Assembly: GCF_001665835.1 (NCBI RefSeq)
Contig: NZ_LZSX01000073.1
Location: forward strand, 186,001-250,000
Length of the DNA stretch: 64,000 nt
Direction of reading: 5' to 3'
Source: Mycobacterium colombiense
GTDB lineage: Bacteria > Actinomycetota > Actinomycetes > Mycobacteriales > Mycobacteriaceae
A program made the translations under genes and the position numbers. Below, piece after piece: positions 20,158-29,594 of this stretch. The notes beneath the pieces were generated by a model. That model searched no databases, was not told the DNA's origin, and was given only the letters and a program-made list of their open reading frames with translations. Every line of letters begins with the position of its first letter. Position 1 is the stretch's first letter.

Positions 20158-21252
20158 TTATCCCGCACCGCCCCGTAACCGTTCAACAGCTAACCGCCCG
20201 GCGCCGATCTGCTCGGTTTCAGGCAGGGAATCGGCATCGATCACCGCAGCCACCGAGGCCTCCGCTCCGGTCGCCAATTCCGTGTCGGCGGGCAGCCCGC
20301 GCTTCAGCAGTGCCAGCGCTATGGGGCCGAGATCCACGTGGTCGACCACGGTGCCGAGCCGGCCGACCGTGCGCCCGCCCGCCAGCACCGGATCCGCGGT
20401 CGACGGCCGGTCCACCGACCCGTCGAGGTGCAGCAGCACCAGCATCCGGGGTGGCCTGCCCAGGTTGTGCACCCGTGCGACCGTCTCCTGCCCGCGGTAA
20501 CAGCCCTTGTCCAGGTGGACGGCCCCTGCGCCGGGGCCACCGATCCATCCCACCTCGTGCGGAATCGTGCGCTCATCGGTGTCGACCCCGAGGCGGGGCC
20601 GCACCGCCGCGACGCGATGGGCTTCGTAGGCCCACACCCCACTGGATCGCACCCCGGCCTCCGTCAGGCGATTTCGCCAATCGCCGACCGCGGCGCGCGG
20701 AACCAGCAGGTCCAGCTCGATCTGACCGGCCGGGGTGCCCGGCATCCGCCGCACGAACCCGTCGCCGACGGCAACCGCAGTCAGCTCGGCCGGCAGCGCG
20801 TCCACCCCGAGCGCGTCGAGAACGGCCTGGTCAGCCAGCTTCGGCCCGAGCAGCGACAGCACGGCCAGATCGGCACCGGCCGGGGTGACCTCCGACCAGA
20901 ACACCATCTTGCGCAGGTATTGCAGCAGCGGCTCGGCCCGCCACGGCTCGGTGTCCAGGTAGGTGGTGGCGGCCAGCTCGGTCTGGATCCAGTGATCCTC
21001 GACGCGGCCCTGGCCGTCGAGGCTGAGGTTCTGCGTGCTGGCGCCGTCGGGCAGGTCGCTGACGAATTGCGTCGAAATGCTGTGCAACCAGGTCTGCCGG
21101 TCGTTTCCGGTCAGGGTGAGCACGCCGCGGTGCGAGCGGTCGACCAGTATCGCCTCGGTGTCGGTCGCACGCTGCTCGCCGAGCGGGTCGCCGTAATGCC
21201 AGATCGCTCCGGCGTCGGGTCCGGTCTCGGGTGCGGGAACAGCGCGGGTCAC
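20158..21252 (-). CDS. ygfZ: YgfZ/GcvT-type folate-binding protein
   Basis: 364 residues. The signature KGCYRGQET is near residue 260, and VDRSHRGVLTLTGNDRQTWLHS is the GcvT-like N-terminal folate domain. YgfZ proteins use tetrahydrofolate to support iron-sulfur enzymes. Counterpart of Rv0811c. It is divergent from pabC (92-bp gap), which fits a folate theme. Confidence 0.9.
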   Translation of the reverse strand: MTRAVPAPETGPDAGAIWHYGDPLGEQRATDTEAILVDRSHRGVLTLTGNDRQTWLHSISTQFVSDLPDGASTQNLSLDGQGRVEDHWIQTELAATTYLDTEPWRAEPLLQYLRKMVFWSEVTPAGADLAVLSLLGPKLADQAVLDALGVDALPAELTAVAVGDGFVRRMPGTPAGQIELDLLVPRAAVGDWRNRLTEAGVRSSGVWAYEAHRVAAVRPRLGVDTDERTIPHEVGWIGGPGAGAVHLDKGCYRGQETVARVHNLGRPPRMLVLLHLDGSVDRPSTADPVLAGGRTVGRLGTVVDHVDLGPIALALLKRGLPADTELATGAEASVAAVIDADSLPETEQIGAGRLAVERLRGGAG

Positions 21253-21343
21253 GAGTCAACTCTACGGATCGGCCGGCGCTTGCGGCCCTGCGTGGCCGCG
21301 CTTGCGGTCGCGGGCCTGGGGTCATTGGATAGGCTTCTCCACC

Positions 21344-22219
21344 ATGGCCGGCCCAACGGGTGTGATCGTCACGCTGGACGGCGAAATACATTCGCCCGAC
21401 GCGCCCCTGCTGCACGCCGACGACCTGGCTGCGGTCCGCGGCGACGGTGTCTTCGAGACGCTGTTGGTCCGCGACGGCAGGGCCTGTCTGATCGAGTCGC
21501 ATCTGCAGCGGCTGACCCAGTCGGCCGCGTTGACCGATCTGCCCGGGCCGGATCTGCCGCGGTGGCGAAGCGCGATCGAGGTAGCCACCCGGCGGTGGTG
21601 CGCGGGCAGCGCCGACGAGGGCGCGATGCGGTTGATCTACAGCCGCGGGCGCGAGGGCGGTTCGGTGCCGACGGCGTTCGTCATGGTCAACGCCGTTCCC
21701 GAACGGGTGACGGCGGTCCGGCGGGGCGGGCTGGCGGCGATCACGCTCGACCGCGGGCTGCCCGCCACTGGTGTCGATGCGATGCCGTGGCTGCTGGCCG
21801 GCGCCAAGACCCTGTCCTACGCGGTCAATATGGCGGCCCTGCGCCATGCCGCCCGTCAGGACGCCGGTGACGTCATCTTCGTCAGCACGGACGGCTACAT
21901 CCTGGAAGGCCCACGCTCGACAGTGGTGATCGCCACCGCCTCCGAGACACCATGCCTGCTGACACCGCCGCCGTGGTATCCGATCCTGCGCGGCACCACT
22001 CAGCAGGCCCTGTTCGAGGTGGCCAGGGACAAGGGCTATGACTGCGACTACCGGGCGCTGCGCGTCGCGGATCTGGATGCCGCCCAAGGTGTTTGGCTGA
22101 TCTCCAGCATGACCTTGGCCGCCCGCGTGCACACCCTCGATGGCCGCCCGCTGCAGCCGTCACCGATGGCGACGGACTTCGCCGAACTGATCGACGCCGC
22201 CGTCGTCAGCGATCGCTGA
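21344..22219 (+). CDS. pabC: Aminodeoxychorismate lyase / branched-chain aminotransferase-fold PLP enzyme
   Basis: 291 residues from ATG 21344; a candidate -10 TAGGCT lies 8 bp upstream, so it may be leaderless. Class IV PLP fold: GDGVFETLLVRDGRACLIESH, the Schiff-base Lys in LLAGAKTLSYAVNMAA and the phosphate-binding EGPRSTVVIA. M. tuberculosis Rv0812 at this position makes p-aminobenzoate from aminodeoxychorismate, with D-amino-acid transaminase activity also possible in the family. A structured RNA element follows its stop. Confidence 0.88.
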   Translation: MAGPTGVIVTLDGEIHSPDAPLLHADDLAAVRGDGVFETLLVRDGRACLIESHLQRLTQSAALTDLPGPDLPRWRSAIEVATRRWCAGSADEGAMRLIYSRGREGGSVPTAFVMVNAVPERVTAVRRGGLAAITLDRGLPATGVDAMPWLLAGAKTLSYAVNMAALRHAARQDAGDVIFVSTDGYILEGPRSTVVIATASETPCLLTPPPWYPILRGTTQQALFEVARDKGYDCDYRALRVADLDAAQGVWLISSMTLAARVHTLDGRPLQPSPMATDFAELIDAAVVSDR

Positions 22220-22232
22220 GCGCTGAATTCTG

Positions 22233-22261
22233 TTGTCGGCTGGCCGATCCGCCGGTACGGT
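22233..22261 (+). promoter_or_regulatory. Candidate promoter for the structured RNA after pabC
   Basis: TTGTCG at 22233-22238, a 17-bp spacer and TACGGT at 22256-22261. The spacing is that of a housekeeping promoter, placed 14 bp after the pabC stop and about 7 bp before the predicted RNA start near 22268. Confidence 0.45.
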
Positions 22262-22267
22262 CGGTCG

Positions 22268-22445
22268 TACACAAGGAAGGAGGTGGTCCGCGAAATTGAT
22301 AGCTTCATGGACATGTGAGGTGGCTGCGCGCTAGCAGCACCTGCTCGGAAGAGCTGGCGTCACAAGTGCGCTAGCGAATTCCCCGCAGTCACCCGGCCCC
22401 CGAGCTTCCGGTTTTTGTCCAACCAGGAACACGGCTCGGGGGCCG
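22268..22445 (+). ncRNA. Candidate structured small RNA with a 12-codon ORF
   Basis: About 180 bases after pabC are unusually organised. AAGGAGGTGGTCC at 22277-22289 is complementary to nearly the whole 16S anti-Shine-Dalgarno tail. After it comes TTG at 22296 opening a 12-codon frame (MIASWTCEVAAR) ending at the TAG 22332-22334. Three stem-loops follow: 22318-22342 (AGGTGGCTGC against GCAGCACCT, one bulge), 22353-22375 (GCTGGCG against CGCTAGC) and 22394-22445 (12-bp perfect stem). GCGCTAGC occurs twice. A promoter-like pair lies upstream. It could be a free sRNA, a pabC 3' UTR, or a translated leader whose downstream gene is absent. Convergent with the Rv0813c-like gene. Confidence 0.5.
22394..22445. 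terminator. 12-bp perfect stem-loop between convergent genes
   Basis: CGGCCCCCGAGC at 22394-22405 pairs with GCTCGGGGGCCG at 22434-22445; the 28-base loop can form a further inner stem (TTCCGG with CC-A-GGAA). It lies between pabC/sRNA and the convergent nitrobindin-like gene, so it can end transcripts from both sides. No U-run follows, as is common in mycobacteria. Confidence 0.6.
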
Positions 22446-22466
22446 CTCCATGTCTGGAGGTCGTTA

Positions 22467-23123
22467 CTAGCCGGCGAAGCGGGACAGCCGTGCCGAGAGA
22501 TGCGGCACCAGACCGCCGTCGGCGTCCACCCGCTCTTCGACGTAGGCGAGGTCGCCGCCTTCGACGATGCCGTAGAGGCGTTTTGCACCGCCGACCAGCA
22601 TGCCCGACCTGCTGCGGGCCAGCGCGTCGGTGACGAGCTCCCACGACGACTGGGTCAGCGGGCGGCCGTAGAACAGTTCGACGTAGCCCGCCGAATTGGC
22701 CAGCAGCAGTTCGATCGCGTGCGATTCGCCGGGGTCGTCGGGATCCGTGACAAAGCGCCAGAAACCGGTCTCGCGCAGGCCGCGTTCTTGGTAGTCGCCC
22801 GTCTCGCTGAGCCGCCAGGAGCGGGCTTCCCAGTTCAGGTAGTCGCCGCCGTCGTGCGAAACCACGATCTGCTGGCCGAACCGGTAGTCGCCGTCGTTCC
22901 CACGGCCTTCGCCTTCGCCGCGCCACACACCGACCAGCGGCAGCAGCGCCAGCAGGTCATCGCTCAGGTTGGCGCCTTCGCGCAGGTTCGCGGTGTCGGC
23001 GGGCAGGGGCAGGTCATCGTAGGACGGGATGTTGCGGCCGGCGGTCAGCTTGGCGCGCTCAGCGGCGGCGGCCACCGCCCGGTCGCCGGATCCGGCGGAA
23101 CTCAGCGGTTCTTCGGGACTCAC
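22467..23123 (-). CDS. Nitrobindin-like / FABP-family heme-binding beta-barrel (DUF1794)
   Basis: 218 residues. The core reads [16 protein letters not shown], then [22 protein letters not shown], and the C-terminal [30 protein letters not shown] is the THAP4/nitrobindin family motif; the C-terminal His is the probable heme ligand. Counterpart of Rv0813c. Such proteins bind heme b and react with nitric oxide or peroxynitrite. Its GTG start overlaps the stop of a 32-residue membrane ORF by 4 bp (GTGA), so translation is coupled. Confidence 0.85.
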   Translation of the reverse strand: MSPEEPLSSAGSGDRAVAAAAERAKLTAGRNIPSYDDLPLPADTANLREGANLSDDLLALLPLVGVWRGEGEGRGNDGDYRFGQQIVVSHDGGDYLNWEARSWRLSETGDYQERGLRETGFWRFVTDPDDPGESHAIELLLANSAGYVELFYGRPLTQSSWELVTDALARSRSGMLVGGAKRLYGIVEGGDLAYVEERVDADGGLVPHLSARLSRFAG

Positions 23124-23218
23124 GACTCGTCAGTGATGAGCCGATAGAGGGTGTACAGGGCGAACCATGAAATCACCACGACCGCCACAACCAGCATGAT
23201 CTCGAAGAACAGCACCAC
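23120..23218 (-). CDS. 32-residue single-span membrane peptide, coupled to the nitrobindin-like gene
   Basis: GTG at 23218 opens a frame of 32 codons that is almost all one hydrophobic helix ([20 protein letters not shown]) followed by [12 protein letters not shown]. The stop overlaps the next start as GTGA. TAGACT ends 7 bp before the GTG, the arrangement of a leaderless mRNA. The residue composition is that of a true membrane peptide rather than a chance frame. It may anchor or signal for the heme protein; no family is recognised. Confidence 0.6.
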   Translation of the reverse strand: MVLFFEIMLVVAVVVISWFALYTLYRLITDES

Positions 23219-23225
23219 GGGGACA

Positions 23226-23231
23226 AGTCTA
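23226..23231 (-). promoter_or_regulatory. -10 element for a leaderless membrane-peptide transcript
   Basis: TAGACT on the minus strand, 7 bp before GTG 23218. It would give the membrane peptide and nitrobindin-like gene their own transcript, separate from the upstream sulfur genes. Confidence 0.5.
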
Positions 23232-23269
23232 TTCGTCCCGCGGCGTCCCCGTCGGGGGCGGCCGGCGGG

Positions 23270-23572
23270 TCAGGCGATCTTGACGTCGACCTCGTGGATG
23301 CCCGCACCGGACGGCGCCACCACGGCGTCGCCGTTGCCGGCCTTCGACAGGGCACGCAGGGTCCAGGATCCCGGCGCGGCGAAGAACCGGAAGTCACCGG
23401 TGGCCGACGCCACCACCTCGGCGGTGAACTCGTCCGAGGAGTCCAGCAAGCGGACGAACGCGCCCCCCACTGCCTGGCCCTCGCCATCCACGACGCGACC
23501 GGTGATCACCGTTTCCTTCTCCAGGTCGACGCTGGCGGGCAACGTCAGTCCTTGTTTCGGTGCAGAGCACAT
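23270..23572 (-). CDS. sseC: DUF1416 protein (SseC family)
   Basis: 100 residues from ATG 23572 (MCSAPKQGLTLPASVDLEKE). It starts one base after the cysA2 stop, so it is cotranslated. It has a carboxypeptidase-regulatory-like beta-sandwich: ITGRVVDGEGQAVGGAFVRL and SGAGIHEVDVKIA. Counterpart of Rv0814c (sseC2), always next to a thiosulfate sulfurtransferase in actinobacteria. Probably sulfur-transfer related; biochemical role unknown. Confidence 0.9.
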   Translation of the reverse strand: MCSAPKQGLTLPASVDLEKETVITGRVVDGEGQAVGGAFVRLLDSSDEFTAEVVASATGDFRFFAAPGSWTLRALSKAGNGDAVVAPSGAGIHEVDVKIA

Positions 23573-23573
23573 A

Positions 23574-24407
23574 TCAGCTTCCCAACTCGATCGGGGCACC
23601 CACCAGGGAGCCGTATTCCGTCCAACTGCCGTCGTAGTTCTTCACATTCCGATGCCCGAGCAATTCATAAAGAACAAACCAGGTGTGCGACGACCGCTCG
23701 CCGATGCGGCAGTAGGCGATCGTTTCCTTTTCGCCGTCGAGGCCGGCGCCGGCGTAGAGCTTGGCCAGCTCCTCGTCGGACTTGAAGGTGCCGTCCTCGT
23801 TCGCGGCCTTGCTCCACGGCACGTTGATGGCGCCGGGGATGTGGCCGGGCCGCTGGCTTTGCTCTTGCGGCAGGTGCGCGGGCGCCAGGATCTTGCCGGA
23901 GAACTCGTCGGGGGAGCGCACGTCGACCAGGTTCTTGACGTTGATGGCGGCGATGACGTCGTCGCGGAAAGCCCGGATGCTGTTGTCCGGTGCGGCGGCG
24001 GTGTACGACGTCGCCGGCCGGCTGACGGTGTCGCTGGACAGCGCGCGGCCGTCGAGCTCCCATTTCTTGCGGCCACCGTCGAGCAGCTTCACCTTGTCGT
24101 GGCCGTACAGCTTGAAGTACCAGTAGGCGTAGGCGGCGAACCAGTTGTTGTTGCCGCCGTAGAGGATCACGGTGTCGTCATTCGAAATGCCCCGCTCGCT
24201 GAGCAGCTTGGAGAACTGCTGAGCGTCGACGAAGTCGCGTTTGACCGGGTCCTGCAAGTCGGAGCGCCAGTCCAGCTTGATCGCGCCGGGGATGTGGCCG
24301 GCGTCGTAAGCGCTGGTGTCTTCGTCGACTTCGACGAAGACGACGCCTGCGGCGTCGAGATTGCTCTCAGCCCAGTCGGTGGAGACCAGGACGTCGGAGC
24401 GTGCCAT
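23574..24407 (-). CDS. cysA2: Thiosulfate sulfurtransferase (rhodanese), two-domain
   Basis: 277 residues with tandem rhodanese domains. The N-terminal inactive domain carries DEDTSAYDAGHIPGAIKLDW, and the C-terminal active domain has the persulfide Cys233 in YCRIGERSSHTW. It transfers sulfane sulfur from thiosulfate to cyanide or thiol acceptors in cysteine and Fe-S metabolism. It lies in an operon with a DUF4395 protein upstream and sseC downstream, behind a poly-Cys leader peptide. Counterpart of Rv0815c; mycobacteria often have a second copy (cysA3). Confidence 0.94.
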   Translation of the reverse strand: MARSDVLVSTDWAESNLDAAGVVFVEVDEDTSAYDAGHIPGAIKLDWRSDLQDPVKRDFVDAQQFSKLLSERGISNDDTVILYGGNNNWFAAYAYWYFKLYGHDKVKLLDGGRKKWELDGRALSSDTVSRPATSYTAAAPDNSIRAFRDDVIAAINVKNLVDVRSPDEFSGKILAPAHLPQEQSQRPGHIPGAINVPWSKAANEDGTFKSDEELAKLYAGAGLDGEKETIAYCRIGERSSHTWFVLYELLGHRNVKNYDGSWTEYGSLVGAPIELGS

Positions 24408-24443
24408 GGAGTGGATCCTTTCAATCGCTTTTGTTACAGCAGG

Positions 24444-24914
24444 TCAGGTAGGACGCGCAGGGCGTCGGAAGCGGGCCACCAGCGGGTAGAGCTGGCAGCC
24501 CAGGCAGATGCCGAAGGCCGCATTGAGAAACGCGGCCGCGAGGGCGGCCGCGGTGGCGATGACGCCGAATAGGACGGCGCCGGTGGCGAATCCGGCGGTG
24601 CCGAGCACCGCGAAGATCAGGCCGACTAGTTGGGCGAACTTCAGCGGTGGAGTCGGTTCGCGATCCTGCACCGGGCCCAGCCGCGGCGCGACGACGGTGG
24701 CGAAGATGCGGCCGTACGGGTGCTTGCGCGGCCCCGCGGCCGCGCCGACGGCGAAGATGACGGCTTGGACGGCCAGGATCACCGCGGCGGCCGGCGGACT
24801 TGCCGCGGACACGGCCAGCGCGAGCACCAAGACTGCGGTGGTGACCCAAGCTGCGAATCGTGGTCCGCGCACGTCGACCAGGTCGGGCTGCGTGGTGGTG
24901 TTGCTGCTTGGCAA
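24444..24914 (-). CDS. DUF4395 membrane protein
   Basis: 156 residues from TTG 24914, preceded by GAGGAG at 7 bp; the longer in-frame start at 24971 has no ribosome site. Four hydrophobic spans (about 15-35, 36-55, 90-110, 112-135) and the conserved PRKHPYGRIFATVVAPRLGP and GICLGCQLY place it in DUF4395. Cys-x2-Cys in the last span suggests thiol or sulfur handling. It is the first structural gene after the poly-Cys uORF and 36 bp before cysA2, so probably a membrane partner for sulfur import or transfer. Confidence 0.85.
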   Translation of the reverse strand: MPSSNTTTQPDLVDVRGPRFAAWVTTAVLVLALAVSAASPPAAAVILAVQAVIFAVGAAAGPRKHPYGRIFATVVAPRLGPVQDREPTPPLKFAQLVGLIFAVLGTAGFATGAVLFGVIATAAALAAAFLNAAFGICLGCQLYPLVARFRRPARPT

Positions 24915-25018
24915 GGTACTACTCCTCGATACCTCTGTTGCTGACGGAAACGACGAATGGAGACGTGCCACGGTCTGGAACCCGGGCCGCTCCGAGTGCT
25001 ACGCGGAAGCGCGGCTAC

Positions 25019-25108
25019 TCAGCAGCAACAGCAACAACAACAGCCCGCAGTGCGGCACAGTTCAACTGCGCGACGCTGGGTGAGCATGGGCTCGAGGCGG
25101 GCTAACAC
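25019..25108 (-). CDS. Poly-cysteine leader peptide (Cys attenuation uORF)
   Basis: 29 codons from GTG 25108: it reads (M)LARLEPMLTQRRAVELCRTAG followed by seven consecutive Cys codons and TGA. The GTG is 7 bp after a TAAGCT -10, so the mRNA is probably leaderless. The ORF ends 104 nt before DUF4395. Mycobacterial poly-Cys uORFs upstream of the cysA2/DUF4395/sseC genes are known to couple expression to cysteine supply: ribosomes stalled on Cys codons expose the next ribosome site. An internal ATG (25087) is an alternative start. Confidence 0.85.
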   Translation of the reverse strand: MLARLEPMLTQRRAVELCRTAGCCCCCCC

Positions 25109-25115
25109 GTCGGTC

Positions 25116-25121
25116 AGCTTA
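25116..25121 (-). promoter_or_regulatory. -10 element of the sulfur operon
   Basis: TAAGCT on the minus strand with 7 bp to the uORF GTG. It is located downstream of the thiX stop, so the sulfur genes have a transcript independent of lmeA-thiX. Confidence 0.6.
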
Positions 25122-25137
25122 CCCAATGACACGGTGG

Positions 25138-25557
25138 TCAGGCCAACAGCGGTTTCAGGGCGGACCGCAGGTCGGCGCTGCTGGGCACTCCGGACGTGCG
25201 GTATCGCTGCCGGCCGTCGACGTCGAAGATCAACGTGGTGGGCAGGGACAGGACCGAATACCGGCGTGCGGTCTCCGGATTGGCGTCCAGGTCGACCTCG
25301 ACGTGTGCCACGTCGACCAGGTCGTCGCAGACCTGCTCGACGACCCGGCGGACCCGATCACACGGCCCGCACCACGGGGCGCTGAAATGCACCACGGTCG
25401 GCCCGCTGCGGGACAGCCCCAGCGCCGCGATGTCGGCGTCGGTGTCCCGATCCGGCTTCGTGTCGATTTCCCGGATGCGTCCGGAGCGCCGGGTCAGCAA
25501 CCACCCGGCCAGAGCTGCCGCGGCGAGCACCGCGACGATCACGACGATGACGGTCAT
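25138..25557 (-). CDS. thiX: Membrane-anchored thioredoxin-like protein
   Basis: 139 residues. One N-terminal anchor (about 2-21) precedes a thioredoxin domain with the active site PWCGPC (Cys63, Cys66) and the cis-Pro loop LSLPTTLIF. Its start overlaps the lmeA stop by 4 bp (ATGA). Counterpart of Rv0816c (thiX). It is likely a periplasm- or membrane-facing disulfide reductase or a partner of the nearby sulfur genes. Confidence 0.88.
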   Translation of the reverse strand: MTVIVVIVAVLAAAALAGWLLTRRSGRIREIDTKPDRDTDADIAALGLSRSGPTVVHFSAPWCGPCDRVRRVVEQVCDDLVDVAHVEVDLDANPETARRYSVLSLPTTLIFDVDGRQRYRTSGVPSSADLRSALKPLLA

Positions 25558-26423
25558 GACTGCTTAAACCCATCGAGGGTCACGGTTACTCCATGGGTGA
25601 TGCCCTCGATGATGACGTCGGATCCCCGAGCGCCCTCGGTGGTCGGCGCGACACCGAAAGGCAGGCGCTGATTGGGCAGCCTTCCGCTGAACGCGCGCAG
25701 CACAGCGTCCTGCTTGTCCGCCGGCACGGTCTGGTTGGCGGTATCCGAGCCGGTGAGCACGCCGGTCGGGGTGAACACCAGCGTCGCCGGGTCATCGGGG
25801 GCGATGGACAGGTCGACCGAGACGCTGACCCGGCGATCGAAGCCCGCCGATTTGGGTGTGCCCGTGAACACCAGCCCGTGACTACCCGAGATGCCCGATG
25901 CGGTCACGCCGCCGGTGGAGGTGTTGGTTTCCTTGGGCGGCGCCTCCACCATCAGGTCGCTGATGCCCATGAACCGGCCCAGGTGCGTCGAGTCGACGAT
26001 GATGCGGCTCTCCAGCTTGCCCACCGCGAGCTTCGCGTCCGGGCTGATCAGCCACGACGCCCGGGCGAGGTCCACCGAGTACATCGTGGCCTCCAGGGTG
26101 GCCCTGCCGGTCATCGCGTGGTCGACGGCGTTGGCCTTGATCTCCACCTGGCTGTAGTTGCCGCGCATCGCCTGCGGAATGAAGGGAAATGCCACGATGG
26201 CCACGAACGGGTCGGTGCCCAGCTTGGCCGCTTTACGGACGCTGGACGACAGCCGGTATTCGGCGTAGATGCTGGTCCCGTAGTCGAAACCGATCGCGCC
26301 CAGGGCGACCACCGCAACCAGGATCGCCGTCACGGTCACAGCAATCAGCAACTTGCGCACCCGCACATTGTGGCGTAACACCAAAGGGCCGGTCGCCGCC
26401 GGATCGGTAGTGGTGGGGCTCAC
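25554..26423 (-). CDS. lmeA: DUF2993 protein LmeA, lipomannan chain-length control
   Basis: 289 residues from GTG. After a 24-residue cytosolic start there is a signal-anchor (RKLLIAVTVTAILVAVVALG), then the DUF2993 domain rich in beta strands (NYSQVEIKANAVDHAMTGRA). The mycobacterial member at this locus (Rv0817c) is LmeA, a periplasmic phospholipid-binding protein that controls mannan elongation of lipomannan and lipoarabinomannan. Co-transcribed with thiX and divergent from glnR. Gene name rests on locus and family match. Confidence 0.82.
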   Translation of the reverse strand: MSPTTTDPAATGPLVLRHNVRVRKLLIAVTVTAILVAVVALGAIGFDYGTSIYAEYRLSSSVRKAAKLGTDPFVAIVAFPFIPQAMRGNYSQVEIKANAVDHAMTGRATLEATMYSVDLARASWLISPDAKLAVGKLESRIIVDSTHLGRFMGISDLMVEAPPKETNTSTGGVTASGISGSHGLVFTGTPKSAGFDRRVSVSVDLSIAPDDPATLVFTPTGVLTGSDTANQTVPADKQDAVLRAFSGRLPNQRLPFGVAPTTEGARGSDVIIEGITHGVTVTLDGFKQS

Positions 26424-26449
26424 ACCGGCTCGTCTGCCACGCGAAACAG

Positions 26450-26480
26450 CCAGGTGACACGTTATCGTTAGATGACCTGG
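26450..26480. promoter_or_regulatory. Spaced inverted repeat in the lmeA-glnR gap
   Basis: CCAGGT at 26450-26455 and ACCTGG at 26475-26480 with 19 bp between, in the 120-bp divergent intergenic region. Could be a regulator site or a coincidence; a clear GlnR-type GTNAC-N6-GNAAC pair is not seen. Confidence 0.25.
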
Positions 26481-26543
26481 TAACTAACGCTTAATGGCGT
26501 TGTGAAATTGGGAGATGCCGTTCCCCCGAGCTGGAGGGGCTAG

Positions 26544-28255
<1,712 letters not shown>

Positions 28256-28278
28256 GCGCGGGTACGAGCGGCACCTAC

Positions 28279-28295
28279 CCAGATCGTTAATCTGG
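28279..28295. promoter_or_regulatory. Inverted repeat between mshD and pstS
   Basis: CCAGAT at 28279-28284 and ATCTGG at 28290-28295 around CGTTA, 24 bp after the mshD stop and 126 bp before pstS. Either a short hairpin terminator for mshD or part of the phosphate control region; the rest of this 165-bp gap shows no clear regulator box. Confidence 0.3.
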
Positions 28296-28420
28296 TTCTG
28301 GCCACCGACGTTGCTGTGGGCCGCGTCGGCGCATATTTTCGCCGTCGCTTGGCAACCTCACATCAGAGATGGCCAGCGGCGCCTAAATGCGTCCGGGGAC
28401 GCGTCAGGAAAGCGAGATCG

Positions 28421-29542
28421 GTGAGGCTCGACAGGCAGGGCAGGGCGCTGGCCACCATGGCGTTGGCGACGGCGCTCGGTGCCGGAGCACTGACCGGCTG
28501 CGGCAGCGACGAAAACCCCCGCGGGGTCAGTGCGCCCAGCTCCGGCGTCACCGGAACGGCGGGGTGCGGCGGCAAGGACAAGCTGACCGCGGAGGGCTCG
28601 ACCGCTCAACAGAACGCCGTCACGGTGTTCAACCAGGTCTGGGGCCAGTACTGCCCGGGCAAGGGCCTGGCCTACAACCCGACCGGATCGGGTGCCGGCC
28701 GTGAGCAGTTCATCGCCGGACATGTCGATTTCGCAGGCGCGGACTCTCCCTTGGTCGCCGACCAGATCGGGCCCGCCGCCAAACGCTGCGACGGGAACCC
28801 GGCGTGGGACCTGCCGCTGGTCTTCGGCCCCATCGGGATCGTCTACAACCTGCCCGGAAATCCCGCCCTGGTGATCAACAGTGACGCGCTGGCCAAGATC
28901 TTCACCGGCAGGATCACCAGCTGGAACGACCCGATCCTGGCCGCCCTGAATCCGGGCACGGCGCTGCCCGACACCAAGATCACCCCGATCTACCGGTCCG
29001 ACTCGTCGGGAACCACCGACAACGTCCAGAAGTATCTGACCGCGGCCGCGCCGCAGAGCTGGTCCAAAGGGGTCGGCACGGAATTTCAGGGCGGCGTCGG
29101 CGAGGGCGCCGCGAAGTCTGCCGGCGTCATCCAGGCGGTACGGGCCACCCCGGGCTCCATCGGATACGTCGAGAAGGGCTTCGCCGACCAGGCCGGCGTG
29201 CCCTACGCCAAAATCGCCACCCGCGGCGGCGTGATTCCGCTGACCAACGACACGGCCGGGAACGCCGTGAACGCGGCCCGATTCCTGGCCGAGGGCGACG
29301 ACCTGGTGCTCGACCTCAATGCCATGTATGGCTCCGAGGAACCGGGTGTCTACCCGTTGCTGCTGGTCACCTACGAGATCGTGTGCTCAAAGGGCTACGA
29401 CGCGCAGACCGCCGCGGCCGTCAAATCGTTTCTCTCCATATCCGCCACGAGCGCGCAGGGCGAACTCGCGAGGGCCGGCTACACCCCGCTGCCCGATAAG
29501 GTCAGGGAACGACTGATCACGGCCATCAATGCGATGCAGTAA
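28421..29542 (+). CDS. pstS: Phosphate-binding lipoprotein of the Pst ABC transporter
   Basis: 373 residues from GTG 28421 with AGGAAAG upstream; longer in-frame starts give non-family sequence. Lipobox LTGC with Cys27 follows a signal peptide. Phosphate-site segments are present: GSTAQQNAV, the GAGREQFIAGHVDFAGADSPL region and YRSDSSGTTDN. It traps periplasmic phosphate for PstCAB and starts the pst operon. Confidence 0.94.
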   Translation: MRLDRQGRALATMALATALGAGALTGCGSDENPRGVSAPSSGVTGTAGCGGKDKLTAEGSTAQQNAVTVFNQVWGQYCPGKGLAYNPTGSGAGREQFIAGHVDFAGADSPLVADQIGPAAKRCDGNPAWDLPLVFGPIGIVYNLPGNPALVINSDALAKIFTGRITSWNDPILAALNPGTALPDTKITPIYRSDSSGTTDNVQKYLTAAAPQSWSKGVGTEFQGGVGEGAAKSAGVIQAVRATPGSIGYVEKGFADQAGVPYAKIATRGGVIPLTNDTAGNAVNAARFLAEGDDLVLDLNAMYGSEEPGVYPLLLVTYEIVCSKGYDAQTAAAVKSFLSISATSAQGELARAGYTPLPDKVRERLITAINAMQ

Positions 29543-29594
29543 AGCAATTGAATCTGGTTTCAAGGAGCGACAGCAGACCTGTGACGGGATCACA

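Noticed and set aside
26424..26543. GlnR box upstream of glnR
   Set aside because: GGTAAC-TAACGC-TTAATGG was considered, but the second half does not match GNAAC. No confident autoregulatory site.
28256..28420. RegX3/Pho box before pstS
   Set aside because: GTTAATC and GTTCTGG are only loosely repeated, with 9-bp spacing; not enough to call.
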